Shown here piece by piece: positions 17,284-26,422 of a stretch of DNA of 64,000 nucleotides. The stretch comes from Clostridia bacterium (GTDB lineage Bacteria > Bacillota > Clostridia > TANB77 > CAG-508). Each line of letters begins with the position of its first letter. Position 1 is the first letter of the stretch. The translations under genes were made by a program, and so were the position numbers. The DNA is taken from NCBI GenBank assembly GCA_022793875.1, contig JAAWDR010000026.1:1-64000 (forward strand), written 5' to 3'. Below the pieces are notes generated by a model. The model was not told the origin of the DNA, searched no databases, and saw only the letters and a list, made by a program, of their open reading frames with translations.

Positions 17284-18057
17284 ATGAAAAAGGATTTTTA
17301 TATTCTTCAAATAGAAGATGAAGAAGCATTAGCAAAACAAACAGAAGATATGATAAAAGAGAATTGTCCTTTTGTTACGAGAATGAAAACTGTTGGAACA
17401 GGAGAAAAAGGGATTGAAGAAATACAAAAAGAAATGCCAGATTTTATTATTTTGAATCAATATATGCCAGGAATTACAGGGTTAGAAATGCTTGAAAGAT
17501 GTCATAGTTTAGAACTAAAACTTCCCGAAGTGATCGTAATTACAGGTGGGTTAAAAACTAAAGAGGAAGAAGATAGATTTTACGAATTAGGAGTAAAGTA
17601 TATTTCTTCAAGACTACTTAATGATATTCAAAGAAGGTTTATTTTTTATTATATTGTGGAATGTTATAAAAGTTCAACTAAAATAGAAGAAGAAGATATG
17701 ACAAGAATAATATCGAAACAATTGAATGAAATAGTTGAAGATATAAGAAATATAAAACAGCCATATAATGTTGCATTATTAGGCTATCTTCTTAGGCACT
17801 TATTAATAAATAATATTGAATATACAACAGAGATAAAAGATGATTTATATAAAGAATTACAAGAAAAAAATAATTTAACAGAAGATATGATAAATGAAAT
17901 ACGAGAAAGAATAGAGGAAGTAATAGAAAAAAACTATATAAACGAAAATCCAATAAGAAAGTTAAATTATAGTATAAATAAAGATGAAATTCAGAAAGAA
18001 TTTTTTCATAAGTTAAAAGAAAATGTTTTAAAAGATATAATTGCTGAAAGTAACTAA
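17284..18057 (+). CDS. Spo0A-like response regulator with degenerate receiver
   Basis: 257 aa from the ATG after AGGAGGAG. Residues 4-115 have the receiver fold order (FYILQIEDEE, then DFIILNQYMPG, then VIVITGG), but the phospho-acceptor Asp is Asn in LNQYMPG and the usual Lys-Pro is missing, so it probably is not phosphorylated. Residues about 145-250 (GYLLRHLLINNIEYTTEIKD, later TEDMINEIRERIEEVIEK) align in pattern with the Spo0A DNA-binding domain. It likely acts as an element-encoded transcription factor. An XRE gene is divergent. A more degenerate relative is at 46336. Confidence 0.7.
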   Translation: MKKDFYILQIEDEEALAKQTEDMIKENCPFVTRMKTVGTGEKGIEEIQKEMPDFIILNQYMPGITGLEMLERCHSLELKLPEVIVITGGLKTKEEEDRFYELGVKYISSRLLNDIQRRFIFYYIVECYKSSTKIEEEDMTRIISKQLNEIVEDIRNIKQPYNVALLGYLLRHLLINNIEYTTEIKDDLYKELQEKNNLTEDMINEIRERIEEVIEKNYINENPIRKLNYSINKDEIQKEFFHKLKENVLKDIIAESN

Positions 18058-18181
18058 CTTAAAGTTGCTTATTTTTAGAACTGCAACTACTACAAATAAG
18101 AGTGGTTGCAATACAAACAGATTATTCAAAAAATCTCTTACTCATAATATAATTGAAAATATTGTGAGAGAGGGAATTGAT

Positions 18182-18532
18182 ATGAATTTTAAAAAGATAG
18201 GAAAGAAAATAGCTGATAAAAGAAGTTTATTAGGAATTACACAAGAAGAGTTAGCAGAAAAAGTTAATTCTTCAGCTAATTATATATCTAATATAGAAAC
18301 AGGAATCAAAAGTGGAAGTTTAATTTTCTATATTAAAGTGGCAAATGAATTAAAACTAAGTTTAGATTTCTTATTTAGTGAGGAACTTCCAAATTTAGAT
18401 ACAAATACAGCAACTAATAATGAAATTATAGAAATGATTGATATGCTAAGTAAAGATGAGAAGCAAATGGCAAATATATTTATTAAGAATATTGTTAAAG
18501 GTTTGATAGAATTAAGAAATGAAAATAAGTAA
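18182..18532 (+). CDS. XRE-family regulator (116 aa)
   Basis: GAGAGGGA precedes the ATG at 18182; the ORF track start at 18041 lies within the preceding gene. Canonical XRE helix-turn-helix in residues 5-65 (GITQEELAEKVNSSANYISN), then a short helical C-terminal dimerisation part. It is 125 bp after the Spo0A-like gene and directly before promoter module M1. Confidence 0.85.
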   Translation: MNFKKIGKKIADKRSLLGITQEELAEKVNSSANYISNIETGIKSGSLIFYIKVANELKLSLDFLFSEELPNLDTNTATNNEIIEMIDMLSKDEKQMANIFIKNIVKGLIELRNENK

Positions 18533-18656
18533 ACATAAATTTTTGCAAAAAGTTTGCAAAATACTGCAGTATACATTCAATAATTCAAGTGCTAAAATAT
18601 TAATATGAAAAATTATATTTAAAGAAAGCGAGAGAAATCTTGGCTTTCTTTTTTTG
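18531..18656 (+). promoter_or_regulatory. Regulon promoter module M1 with leader terminator
   Basis: Begins at the stop codon of the XRE gene. Boxes TTGCAAAA at 18543 and 18554 (11 bp apart), CTGCAGTATAC, then extended -10 TGCTAAAAT (TAAAAT 18593-18598). A hairpin AAAGAAAGC / GCTTTCTTT plus T-run (18621-18656) stands in the leader before the parB-like gene. Same architecture as modules M2-M5. Confidence 0.8.
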
Positions 18657-18674
18657 CACAAAGGAGGAAAATTG

Positions 18675-19916
18675 ATGGCTACTTTATTGGAAAAACATAT
18701 GAAATTAGAAGAAATGAAAAAAATAAGGAATTGGAGGAATGAAGGTTATGAATTAGAAAAAATTAAAGAATTAGTTGATAAAACTAATATTACTGAAGAA
18801 GAAATTAAGCAAGTATTTTATGAAAATTCAGAAGAGATTCAAGAGCAAGAACAAAATGAAAATTTAGAAAATTCAGAAATACAAAAAGACATAGAAGAAA
18901 CAAAAAATGATATTGAATTTACAAAGATTGAAGATGAATCTGAAGAAGAAAAAATTGAAACAGAGTTAAATAATGAAGAATTACAAGAAAGTAATTTTGA
19001 TGATCTTGAAGAAATAGAAGAAAGTGAAATAGAAGTAGTTGATGATATACAAGAGAGTATTCAAGATGAAAAATATGAACTTATAAAAGATGAAGATTTA
19101 GAAGATTTTCCAAATCAACCTTTTAAAATGTATTCAGAATCAAGAAAAAATACAATGATAGAAAGCATTAAAATAAATGGAATCATAGAACCAATAGTTG
19201 TAAGAAGAACAGAAAATGGGAAATTTCAAATATTATCTGGTCATAATAGAAGATTATGTGGAAGAGAAGCAGGACTAACTGAATTTAAGTGTATTGTAAA
19301 AGAGAATATGACAGAAGATGAAGCTAGATTATATATGGTTGATAGTAATTTAATGGTTAGAGATGTAATGCCTACTGAAAGAGGTAAAGCTCTAAGTATA
19401 AGAAAAGAATGTTTAAAAAATGAAAAAATAGCTTCTAAAATTGAAAATGAAATAATGCAAGATAATGTAAATAAGTTAGATACAATTCAACAAAAAATGA
19501 TAGAAGAAAACCAAATGAGTAATGGTAACATTCAAAGATATATACGATTAAATTATTTGATTCCAACTCTTGGAGAAATGGTTGATGATAAAATAATAAA
19601 TTTAAAAACAGGAGAAAATTTAAGCTTTTTAAATAAAAAAGAGCAAAGAGATGTTGCAAATATAATTGAAAAAGAAAATATTAAAATATCAGAAGCTATG
19701 TCAAAGAAAATTAAAAAGTCTTCTGAAAGTGGAGAACTAACAAAAGAACTAATGAAACAAATATTAATAAAAGAAAAGGATAAAAAGTTAGAAATAAGAG
19801 TAATTTTCTCTGAAGATGAAATTAAGAAATACTTTAATAGAATCAATAATGGTAATGTTACAGCAAAAGACTGTAAAGACTATATTTTAGCAGTTTTGGA
19901 AGAACAGACAGCATAA
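18675..19916 (+). CDS. ParB/Spo0J-family protein
   Basis: 413 aa from ATG 18675 (AAAGGAGG). Residues 1-40 are basic/helical, 45-130 form a very acidic Glu/Asp-rich linker (EEIEESEIEVVDD), and the ParB N-terminal nuclease-like domain follows (about 140-230: IIEPIVVRR, LSGHNRRLCGREAGL), then a helix-turn-helix region and a C-terminal Lys-rich part. No ParA neighbour is present, so it may act in relaxosome assembly or gene control rather than classical partition. It ends at oriT-like module B and is driven by module M1. Confidence 0.85.
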   Translation: MATLLEKHMKLEEMKKIRNWRNEGYELEKIKELVDKTNITEEEIKQVFYENSEEIQEQEQNENLENSEIQKDIEETKNDIEFTKIEDESEEEKIETELNNEELQESNFDDLEEIEESEIEVVDDIQESIQDEKYELIKDEDLEDFPNQPFKMYSESRKNTMIESIKINGIIEPIVVRRTENGKFQILSGHNRRLCGREAGLTEFKCIVKENMTEDEARLYMVDSNLMVRDVMPTERGKALSIRKECLKNEKIASKIENEIMQDNVNKLDTIQQKMIEENQMSNGNIQRYIRLNYLIPTLGEMVDDKIINLKTGENLSFLNKKEQRDVANIIEKENIKISEAMSKKIKKSSESGELTKELMKQILIKEKDKKLEIRVIFSEDEIKKYFNRINNGNVTAKDCKDYILAVLEEQTA

Positions 19917-20070
19917 AAAATACACCGAAGTGTATCTCATCTTCATAACATCTGCATAAAAAATGATGTAGCAGAGGAGTAGAAAGCTTGCCTTTCTAAC
20001 TGTTGACAGGAAAGACACTTCTTTCCTTATCCTGCCCTTAATTTCTTTTTGGAAATTAAGGGAACACGAA
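19915..20070 (+). other. oriT-like module B upstream of the relaxosome genes
   Basis: Plus strand: hairpin AGGAAAGA-CACT-TCTTTCCT (20008-20027) directly followed by TATCCTG^C (20028-20035), an exact IncP/MOBP nic consensus, then an 11-bp hairpin CCCTTAATTTC / GAAATTAAGGG (20035-20062). Further left are TAGAAAG/CTTTCTA (19980-19998) and ATACACCGAAGTGTAT (19920-19935). It lies directly before the RHH and relaxase genes, the usual oriT place, and is the inverted counterpart of module A. Confidence 0.7.
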
Positions 20071-20093
20071 AGATAAAGCAAGGAGAGATAAAA

Positions 20094-20579
20094 TTGAATA
20101 GTAAAATTATTAAAAAGAAAGAGGAAAGCAGAACAGAAAAAGTTTATGCTGTAGTTCCTAAAACATTAAAAGACGCATTAAAAAAATATGTTGCTTCAAT
20201 AGCAAAAGAAGATAGAAAAGCGACTGAAAGTGAAATTATAAATAGAGCATTAGAAGAATACCTTGAAATTAAAGCTAATGAAAAAAGTGTAAGTAAATTA
20301 GAAAAAATGTTAGAAAAAATAATAGAAGAAAAGTTAAGTAGAAAGTTTGAAAGACATATTGCATTGTTAAGTAAGAGTGCAAAAGCAAGTTTTTCTTCAA
20401 TATTTTTACAAGCTTATGTATTATCATACATATTTAATAGTGAAGATGATCAGCAATTCATAAAGGATAAAATCAATCTTGCAAATAAATTGGGTTATCA
20501 AGCAATAAAATCTCCATATTTTGAAGATGACATCACTAGAATATTACCTAAGGACTTAAATTTTAAAAATTTAATATAA
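20094..20579 (+). CDS. Ribbon-helix-helix relaxosome accessory protein (MobC-like)
   Basis: Likely TTG start at 20094 with AAGGAG; the track start at 20049 lies in the oriT hairpin. 161 aa. Residues 15-60 (EKVYAVVPKTLKDALKKY, then ESEIINRALEEYLE) fit a ribbon-helix-helix DNA-binding domain; a coiled segment and a C-terminal helical domain follow. Position between oriT-like module B and the relaxase suggests that it binds oriT and helps the relaxase. Confidence 0.7.
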   Translation: MNSKIIKKKEESRTEKVYAVVPKTLKDALKKYVASIAKEDRKATESEIINRALEEYLEIKANEKSVSKLEKMLEKIIEEKLSRKFERHIALLSKSAKASFSSIFLQAYVLSYIFNSEDDQQFIKDKINLANKLGYQAIKSPYFEDDITRILPKDLNFKNLI

Positions 20580-20589
20580 GGAGTAGTAT

Positions 20590-21459
20590 ATGGAAAAAGA
20601 TTATAAAGAACAATTAAAAAGTGTATGTAAAAAATATAATTTTAAATATGTAGAATACTCTGAAAATAAAATAGCATTATGTGCAAAAGATACAGATAGG
20701 CATTGGAGTGATTGGATTAAATTAGATTTAAAGAATAAAGATGTAACATTGGTAGGAAATACAGATAATTGTAATTTTTGGTTTTGTGATACTAGAAAAG
20801 ATATGACACCAGAAAAAATAATAGAATTTGTAGCAGACCTTAATACTATGCTTCGTAAATTTAATAATTCATATATTTCTGTAAAATCTTTAATAGATCC
20901 AGAAGATTGGCAAGAAGTTGCAAAAGTACAAGACGCTTATGAGGATAATAGATATAAAATTCAATTTGAAGAAATTGTGTTTGGTTCAGATAATTATATT
21001 TATTTTTCTATATTAAAGGAAGAATATTTATTTAATGGATTATTTAGAATACACGATCCTTCAAACGGAAATGATATGACGTTAGTTAGTATAAGTGATT
21101 GTGAAAAGAAGAAAGATCAAGATTTCTTTAATGCACATTGGGAAGAAATAGAAAATGAACTTTGTGAACGTGCAATAGAAAGACAAATTTCAGATGTTAT
21201 TGAAAAAATAAATAGTTCTAATAATTCTCATTTATTTAAAGGTATTGCTAATTGTGTTTTAGATGAATTAAAAGATGATATGAAAAAAGGAAAAATTAGT
21301 GAATATTTAAAAGTTGATTATGATTCTGTAATAAATATTACAGAAAGAATTTTAGATGATGAATACTTTATAGAAAGTGTAAGTAGTTGTATATGCTATG
21401 CAATTGATATGAAGGAATCAGAATTAGAAAATATGCAAGAATCAGAAAAATCTTTGTAA
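20590..21459 (+). CDS. Unknown relaxosome-operon protein (289 aa)
   Basis: AAGGAG before the ATG. Soluble, acidic, with several Trp and Cys (DRHWSDWIKLDL, CNFWFCDTRKDM) in the first 100 residues, and a helical C-terminal half. No recognised domain. Eleven bases after the RHH gene and 16 before the relaxase, so probably co-expressed with both. Confidence 0.6.
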   Translation: MEKDYKEQLKSVCKKYNFKYVEYSENKIALCAKDTDRHWSDWIKLDLKNKDVTLVGNTDNCNFWFCDTRKDMTPEKIIEFVADLNTMLRKFNNSYISVKSLIDPEDWQEVAKVQDAYEDNRYKIQFEEIVFGSDNYIYFSILKEEYLFNGLFRIHDPSNGNDMTLVSISDCEKKKDQDFFNAHWEEIENELCERAIERQISDVIEKINSSNNSHLFKGIANCVLDELKDDMKKGKISEYLKVDYDSVINITERILDDEYFIESVSSCICYAIDMKESELENMQESEKSL

Positions 21460-21475
21460 AAAGGAAATATAGTAA

Positions 21476-23137
21476 ATGGATAAAGATAGATTTAGTGATG
21501 GAGTTTTCTTTAAATGGTTAAATCAAAAAGAAATATATAAAAAGTATGATAATAAAGGTAGGTCAATACGAATACAAGCGTATTTAGACGAGCTACACGA
21601 AGATTATATTGCTACTAGACCAGGTGCTGATTTTGGAGATGATTTACACGGACTTTTTGGATATATAAATGGTAATTCTAATGTGGAAAAAATGGATTTA
21701 AAGGAAATAAAAAAGTATGTAGTAAATAAAACTTTAAACAATATAGATATATATAAAACTGTAATTTCACTTAGTGAATCTGACGCAATTCAATATGGAT
21801 ATACAATTAAAACTGCTTGGAAAGATTTAATAATTGAACGAATAAATGAAATAGGGGAACAGTATGGAATAAAACCAGAAAACATTGAATGGACAGCTTC
21901 ATATCATTCTAAAAAAAATAATCCACATTGCCATTTGCTTTTTTGGAATAAAAATCAAAATTTAGAACTTCAAAAGAAACCATTTGTTAGATATAAAAAG
22001 ATTAGAAAAGCATTATCAAAAAGTATATTTAAACTAAAATTAAAAAGTTTATATGATATTAAAAATGTTTCTAAAAAACAAATAGCAAATTTAACAAATG
22101 AGGAATTGCAAAAATATAAAGATACACTAAAAGAATTTTATAAGAATCCAGATATGCAATTAAGAATTGTAGATACAGATAATGAAGAAAAAATAATAAT
22201 GGATAGCTTAAAAGATTTAGAATTAGAACATCATATTTATATTTGTGATATAGAAGAACCTAATAATTTTACAGAAATAAAGAAAATAGAGGTAGACAGA
22301 TTTGAATTTAAAAATTGTGGAGAACAATCAATACTTTATAGGCAAAATTCTTTTTTAGACACAGCAGAGTTTTTAGCAAATTTCTCAAATTTAAAAGTAT
22401 TTGATAGTAAAAGTGAGTTAGAAAATTATATAGCTCAAAAGAATAAAGAACATATAGACATAGAAAACAAACTTAAAGAAATAATGCCAGATATTTTTGG
22501 AATACCAATAATATCAAATAAATTCAAAGAGCAAAATTTCGATATTATTCTTAATAAAATAGCAGAGTTAAAAAGTATATCTAATAATTTTGAAAATGGT
22601 TATAAATACAAATATCAAATACCAGAAGTAAAGATGTATATAGATGAACTATCTAAACTTATTCTAAATACTTCAGAAGATTGCAAAAATGAATTTGATG
22701 AATACATACAAACATCAATAAATGTTTCAAGAATTATTGCTGATATTGATAATAAAAAGGACTATGAAAAAATAAGAAGAAGAGCAGAAAGCGAAATGTT
22801 TAACAAGATAGGAAATCAGATAATGCAATTTGTAAAAGAAGTTAGTTTTGAAGAATATATTAGAAGGAAACAAGAGTGGATAGATAATAGAATTAAATAT
22901 GCAGAAAAACAAGGAATAAAGAAGGCAAATGAAGATATATATTTAAAACGATTTGAAAGTCAAAATGCTAGAAAGATGATAAATGATATATTTCAAATGC
23001 TATCAGAAGAAAACATATCACTTAATGCTTATTACAATAGATTAAAGAATAGTAGCAATTTATCTAAGCAAGCTAAGAAAGAAATATACTTAAAAAATAG
23101 AATGAAAGGAAATATAGATTGGGGATTAGAAAGATGA
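21476..23137 (+). CDS. mobL: MobL-type conjugative relaxase
   Basis: Nicks oriT and pilots the transferred strand. 553 aa. The N-terminal 190 residues carry the family pattern, including HGLFGYINGN and the metal-binding His cluster in SYHSKKNNPHCHLLFW. The remainder is helical and coiled, with a basic C-terminus that may contact the coupling protein. The catalytic Tyr cannot be fixed by eye. Length suits MobL relaxases of Firmicutes elements. It follows the RHH gene and oriT-like module B, and precedes the secretion operon. Confidence 0.88.
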   Translation: MDKDRFSDGVFFKWLNQKEIYKKYDNKGRSIRIQAYLDELHEDYIATRPGADFGDDLHGLFGYINGNSNVEKMDLKEIKKYVVNKTLNNIDIYKTVISLSESDAIQYGYTIKTAWKDLIIERINEIGEQYGIKPENIEWTASYHSKKNNPHCHLLFWNKNQNLELQKKPFVRYKKIRKALSKSIFKLKLKSLYDIKNVSKKQIANLTNEELQKYKDTLKEFYKNPDMQLRIVDTDNEEKIIMDSLKDLELEHHIYICDIEEPNNFTEIKKIEVDRFEFKNCGEQSILYRQNSFLDTAEFLANFSNLKVFDSKSELENYIAQKNKEHIDIENKLKEIMPDIFGIPIISNKFKEQNFDIILNKIAELKSISNNFENGYKYKYQIPEVKMYIDELSKLILNTSEDCKNEFDEYIQTSINVSRIIADIDNKKDYEKIRRRAESEMFNKIGNQIMQFVKEVSFEEYIRRKQEWIDNRIKYAEKQGIKKANEDIYLKRFESQNARKMINDIFQMLSEENISLNAYYNRLKNSSNLSKQAKKEIYLKNRMKGNIDWGLER

Positions 23138-23160
23138 ATTGTATTTTTTTTAAAGAAAAA

Positions 23161-23240
23161 GTACAGACAATTGATACAAAAATACAATTTTTAAAACCTG
23201 CAATCTCTTATTTTATCTATATAGTACAGATAATTAATAC
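23161..23240 (+). repeat. GTACAGACAATTGATAC repeats, second cluster
   Basis: Perfect copy at 23161-23177 and variant GTACAGATAATTAATAC at 23224-23240, 63 bp apart, in the 160-bp gap between relaxase and secretion genes. Same repeat as at 10341-10650. Confidence 0.7.
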
Positions 23241-23300
23241 AAAATGTTCCACAATAAACATTAATATCAATTTTAATAACAATTTGCAAAAGGAATAAAA

Positions 23301-23537
23301 ATGATTAATATTTTAATTTTTATAATTTCACTACTTGTTTATGGATTTTTATTAAGAATATTTGGCTATTCATATAAGACTTTTATTCAAGTAGTAATTA
23401 ATGCAACTTTAGGCTTGATTGCATTGTATGTATTAAAGCTTATAGAAATTCCAGTACAAATAAATTGGATTTCAATAATAATTACAGCATTTTTAGGATT
23501 ACCAGGAGTAGTTGTAATTACAATTTTTAAAAATTGA
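23301..23537 (+). CDS. BofA-like small membrane protein
   Basis: 78 aa with three hydrophobic segments. The pattern NATLGLIALYVL followed by a polar turn and FLGLPGVVVI resembles the pro-sigmaK processing inhibitor family BofA, whose chromosomal members sit in forespore membranes and control SpoIVFB. Here it opens the type IV secretion gene run, so a different membrane role is likely. AAAGGAA is the ribosome site. Confidence 0.6.
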   Translation: MINILIFIISLLVYGFLLRIFGYSYKTFIQVVINATLGLIALYVLKLIEIPVQINWISIIITAFLGLPGVVVITIFKN

Positions 23538-23549
23538 AAGGGGAAAAAA

Positions 23550-23831
23550 ATGATAACTGATGAAACAAGGCGTGAAAGCTATCAAAAAATAATACCAAAG
23601 CAACCAGTTCGCTATGATCAAATCATTTACATATTAAAAAACAATCCAGAAGGAATGACAGCTAAAGAAATAGCAGTTGAATTACATAAATTGAAACTAA
23701 TTCCAAGTACAGAAAGAAATTTTGTTTCTCCTAGATTAACGGAGTTAGTGAAACAAGGAAAAGTTAAAACGATAGGTAAAAGAGTTTGTCAATATTCAAA
23801 TAGAAAGGTTGCAGTATTTAAAGTTATTTAG
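23550..23831 (+). CDS. Winged-helix DNA-binding protein (93 aa)
   Basis: GAAAGGGG before the ATG. Residues 20-85 (YILKNNPEGMTAKEIAVEL, SPRLTELVKQGKVKTIG) form a winged helix with a wing-like C-terminus. It may regulate the secretion operon or serve as an accessory protein; no closer family recognised. Confidence 0.65.
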   Translation: MITDETRRESYQKIIPKQPVRYDQIIYILKNNPEGMTAKEIAVELHKLKLIPSTERNFVSPRLTELVKQGKVKTIGKRVCQYSNRKVAVFKVI

Positions 23832-23862
23832 ATAAACCATACAAAAGAGGAGAAAAATAATA

Positions 23863-26032
23863 ATGAACAAAAGATTAAGTTTAAAAATAATAGGAATGAT
23901 ATTTGCATTTCTCATTAGTATATTTTTATCAAGTTTAATTACCTTTTGCTTAATGCAAATATTTTTAAAACAGCCAGAAGAAATTTTAAAAATAAATGTT
24001 TTTAGAGTTTTAGAAACAGTTGTAAGTTCTAAAGAAAGTATTCAAATTTTTGTATTAACCATTATAAGTTTTATGTTATTTGCTACATTTTCAGTTTTCA
24101 AATTCTTCAGAACAAAAGATTATCATAGCAAAACATATAAAGTAACGGACAATATTGAGATTCCTGTTCCAGTAGGTGGAAAGCAGACACAACACGGCTC
24201 TGTGTGGTGGTTGGATAAAAAGAATTTTAATAAAACATTTGGAACAAACACAATAGATCCTGAAAATCCTACAATACAAGAATTATTAAAAAGGTCAATT
24301 GATGATAAGGAAATAATAAAAAAATCTGAAAATGATGAATCAGTAAAAATTAGTTTAGATGTAGAACCATTACCAGAAGAATTAAGAAAACCTATCTTTT
24401 CTAAAGGTGGTTTAGTTGTAGGAAAAAAGGATAGAAAAATTATAAAGCCATATATAAAACATATAAAACTACCTAAGACAACAAAGTATTTAAAACTTCC
24501 TTCAATAAAAGTAAGAAAAGTTGAAGATGTATTTTTTATAAATGATGATTTACATTCATTAACAATAGGAGCAACGAGATCAGGAAAAACAAGAAGCTTA
24601 GTTCTTCAAAGTATAAATAATACAGCATTAGCAGGAGAGAATATGATAATTAGTGATCCAAAACGGGGAGCTGTTTGAATACACTTGTGTGGAATTAAAA
24701 AGGTTAGGATATAACGTATTAACACTTGATTTTAAAACACCATTAAAGAGTTCTAAATACAACTTTTTGCAACCAGTAATTGAAGCTATAAAACAGAAAA
24801 ATACACCAAAAGCAGAGAATTATGCAAGTGATATAGTGCAAAGTTTAGTTGGAGATGTAAAAGGAAATGGCGAAGCTATTTGGAACAACGGGGAAAAGGC
24901 TGTAATAAGAGCGACTATAATGGCTGTCATAATGGAAAATATAGATAATCCAAAACTTCAAAATCTTCCTAATGTATATCATTTCATTGCAGAAATGTGT
25001 AAAGAGCAAGAAGATAAGACAACATTAATTGATACATATTTAGACTTTTTAAAAGAAATTGATAATACACACCCTGCAATTGCAAGTTTTGCACCTGCTC
25101 AAATGGCAGCGAGCAAAACAAGAGCGTCATTTTACACATCAGCACTTTCTACATTAAATATTTTTATGGATAGTTATGTAGCAAGTATGATTAGTGAAAA
25201 TGAGATAGATATAAATAAATTTAATGAAGAAAAAACAGCACTTTTTATGATTTTACCAGATGAAAAAACAACCTTCTATGGCTTATGTAGTTTATTTGTT
25301 AATCAAGTATATACAAAGCTTGTAGAAATGGCTGATGAGAGGGGTGGTCGCTTAAAAATTCGTACTAATTTTATATTAGACGAATTTGGTTAAGGTAACT
25401 TTTCAGCAATACCTAATTTTCGGACGGATTTTTAACAGTTCGGACGGACGGAAGACGGAATTAAATTTAACTTATTTATTCAGAGTTTTAGCCAATTGAA
25501 TGAAAAATATGGAGATAATGTAGCTCAAAATATAATTGATAACTGTTTCGTACTTAATTACTTGAAAACATCATCAGAAACAACTGCAGAGCGAATTTCA
25601 AAACGTATTGGCACTTATACTACAACAAGTTGGTCGGAGAGTAGTGATAAAAAATCTGATAATAGTGGAAGTAATTCTATGAATTTAATTTCAAGGGCAT
25701 TACTAACAACAGATGAGATTCTAAGATTACAAAGACCATATTTGCTAGTTATGTGTGCTGGAACAGAGCCTGCTATAACTAACTCTCCTGATTTAAGTAA
25801 ATGGACTTTTAATAAACTTTTAGGATTAGGAGATAAGAATTGGAACATTAAAGTAAGACAACTTAGAGAAGACGCAAGAGTTATTAGAGAAATAGTACCA
25901 CTTGAATTATGGGATATAGATAAGCAGACAATGGAACTTAAACAAAAAAAGAAGGAGCGAGAACTGGAGGAAAGACGATTGAATTTTATGAAAAGACAAG
26001 GGGCAATCGAATATCCAAAGGGAAATTTATAG
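23863..26032 (+). pseudogene. virD4: VirD4/TcpA coupling protein, interrupted by insertions
   Basis: Type IV coupling ATPase that hands the relaxosome to the secretion channel. Three ORFs (23863-24678, 24653-25393, 25496-26032) form one gene of 718 codons once 13 inserted bases are removed. Two N-terminal membrane helices (residues 8-35 and 63-82), Walker A GATRSGKTRS, and Walker B FILDEFG. Breaks: an extra C at 24664 (DPK|GELFEY), six bases TAAGGT at 25391 that add a stop after DEFG, and Cs at 25421, 25425, 25441, 25445, 25449 and 25456. Every C stands before GG. Repaired, the region reads NFGGFLTVGGGRGIKFNL. Either a sequence artefact or a real pseudogene. Confidence 0.85.
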
Positions 26033-26046
26033 GAGGAAAACAAAAG

Positions 26047-26403
26047 ATGAAAATTAAAGAAAAATTATTAACACTAGGAACATCATTAGGACTAGGCATA
26101 ATGTCATTAAGTAATACGGTATTTGCTGACATTGTAACAGAAGTATCAGGTGGAGGAGAAATACAAAGTAGTAAAATTGGCACAGGAATGTTAAGACTTG
26201 TAAAGGATTTAACAGGAACATTACAATGGATAATTCCATTTGTGGGAGTAGGATTTATTTTGTGGCACATTTTTAAGATTATATCAGGAGATGAAAGAGA
26301 TCAAGAAATACACAAAAAAGGAATTATTAAAGTTTTAGTTTGTATAGTAGTTGGTTTAATAGTAGTAACAATTGTAAATCTAATGGGAAGATATTTCTCA
26401 TAA
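26047..26403 (+). CDS. VirB2/TrbC-like pilin-type membrane protein
   Basis: 118 aa with an N-terminal signal peptide (to about VFADIV), then two membrane helices (LQWIIPFVGVGFILWHIF and VLVCIVVGLIVVTIV) separated by a short charged loop. This is the shape of small T4SS pilin-like proteins in Gram-positive elements. AGGAGG site; next in the secretion operon after virD4. Confidence 0.75.
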   Translation: MKIKEKLLTLGTSLGLGIMSLSNTVFADIVTEVSGGGEIQSSKIGTGMLRLVKDLTGTLQWIIPFVGVGFILWHIFKIISGDERDQEIHKKGIIKVLVCIVVGLIVVTIVNLMGRYFS

Positions 26404-26422
26404 TTCACGGAGGTAAAGAAAA

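Noticed and set aside
18543-18561. Twin TTGCAAAA boxes as true 0A boxes
   Set aside because: The sequence differs from TGTCGAA, so a Spo0A-like binding claim stays a hypothesis.
14341-20070. Terminal inverted repeats of a transposon
   Set aside because: The copies are inverted and flank 5.5 kb, but no transposase lies inside, no target duplication is seen, and the hairpin arms covary between copies.
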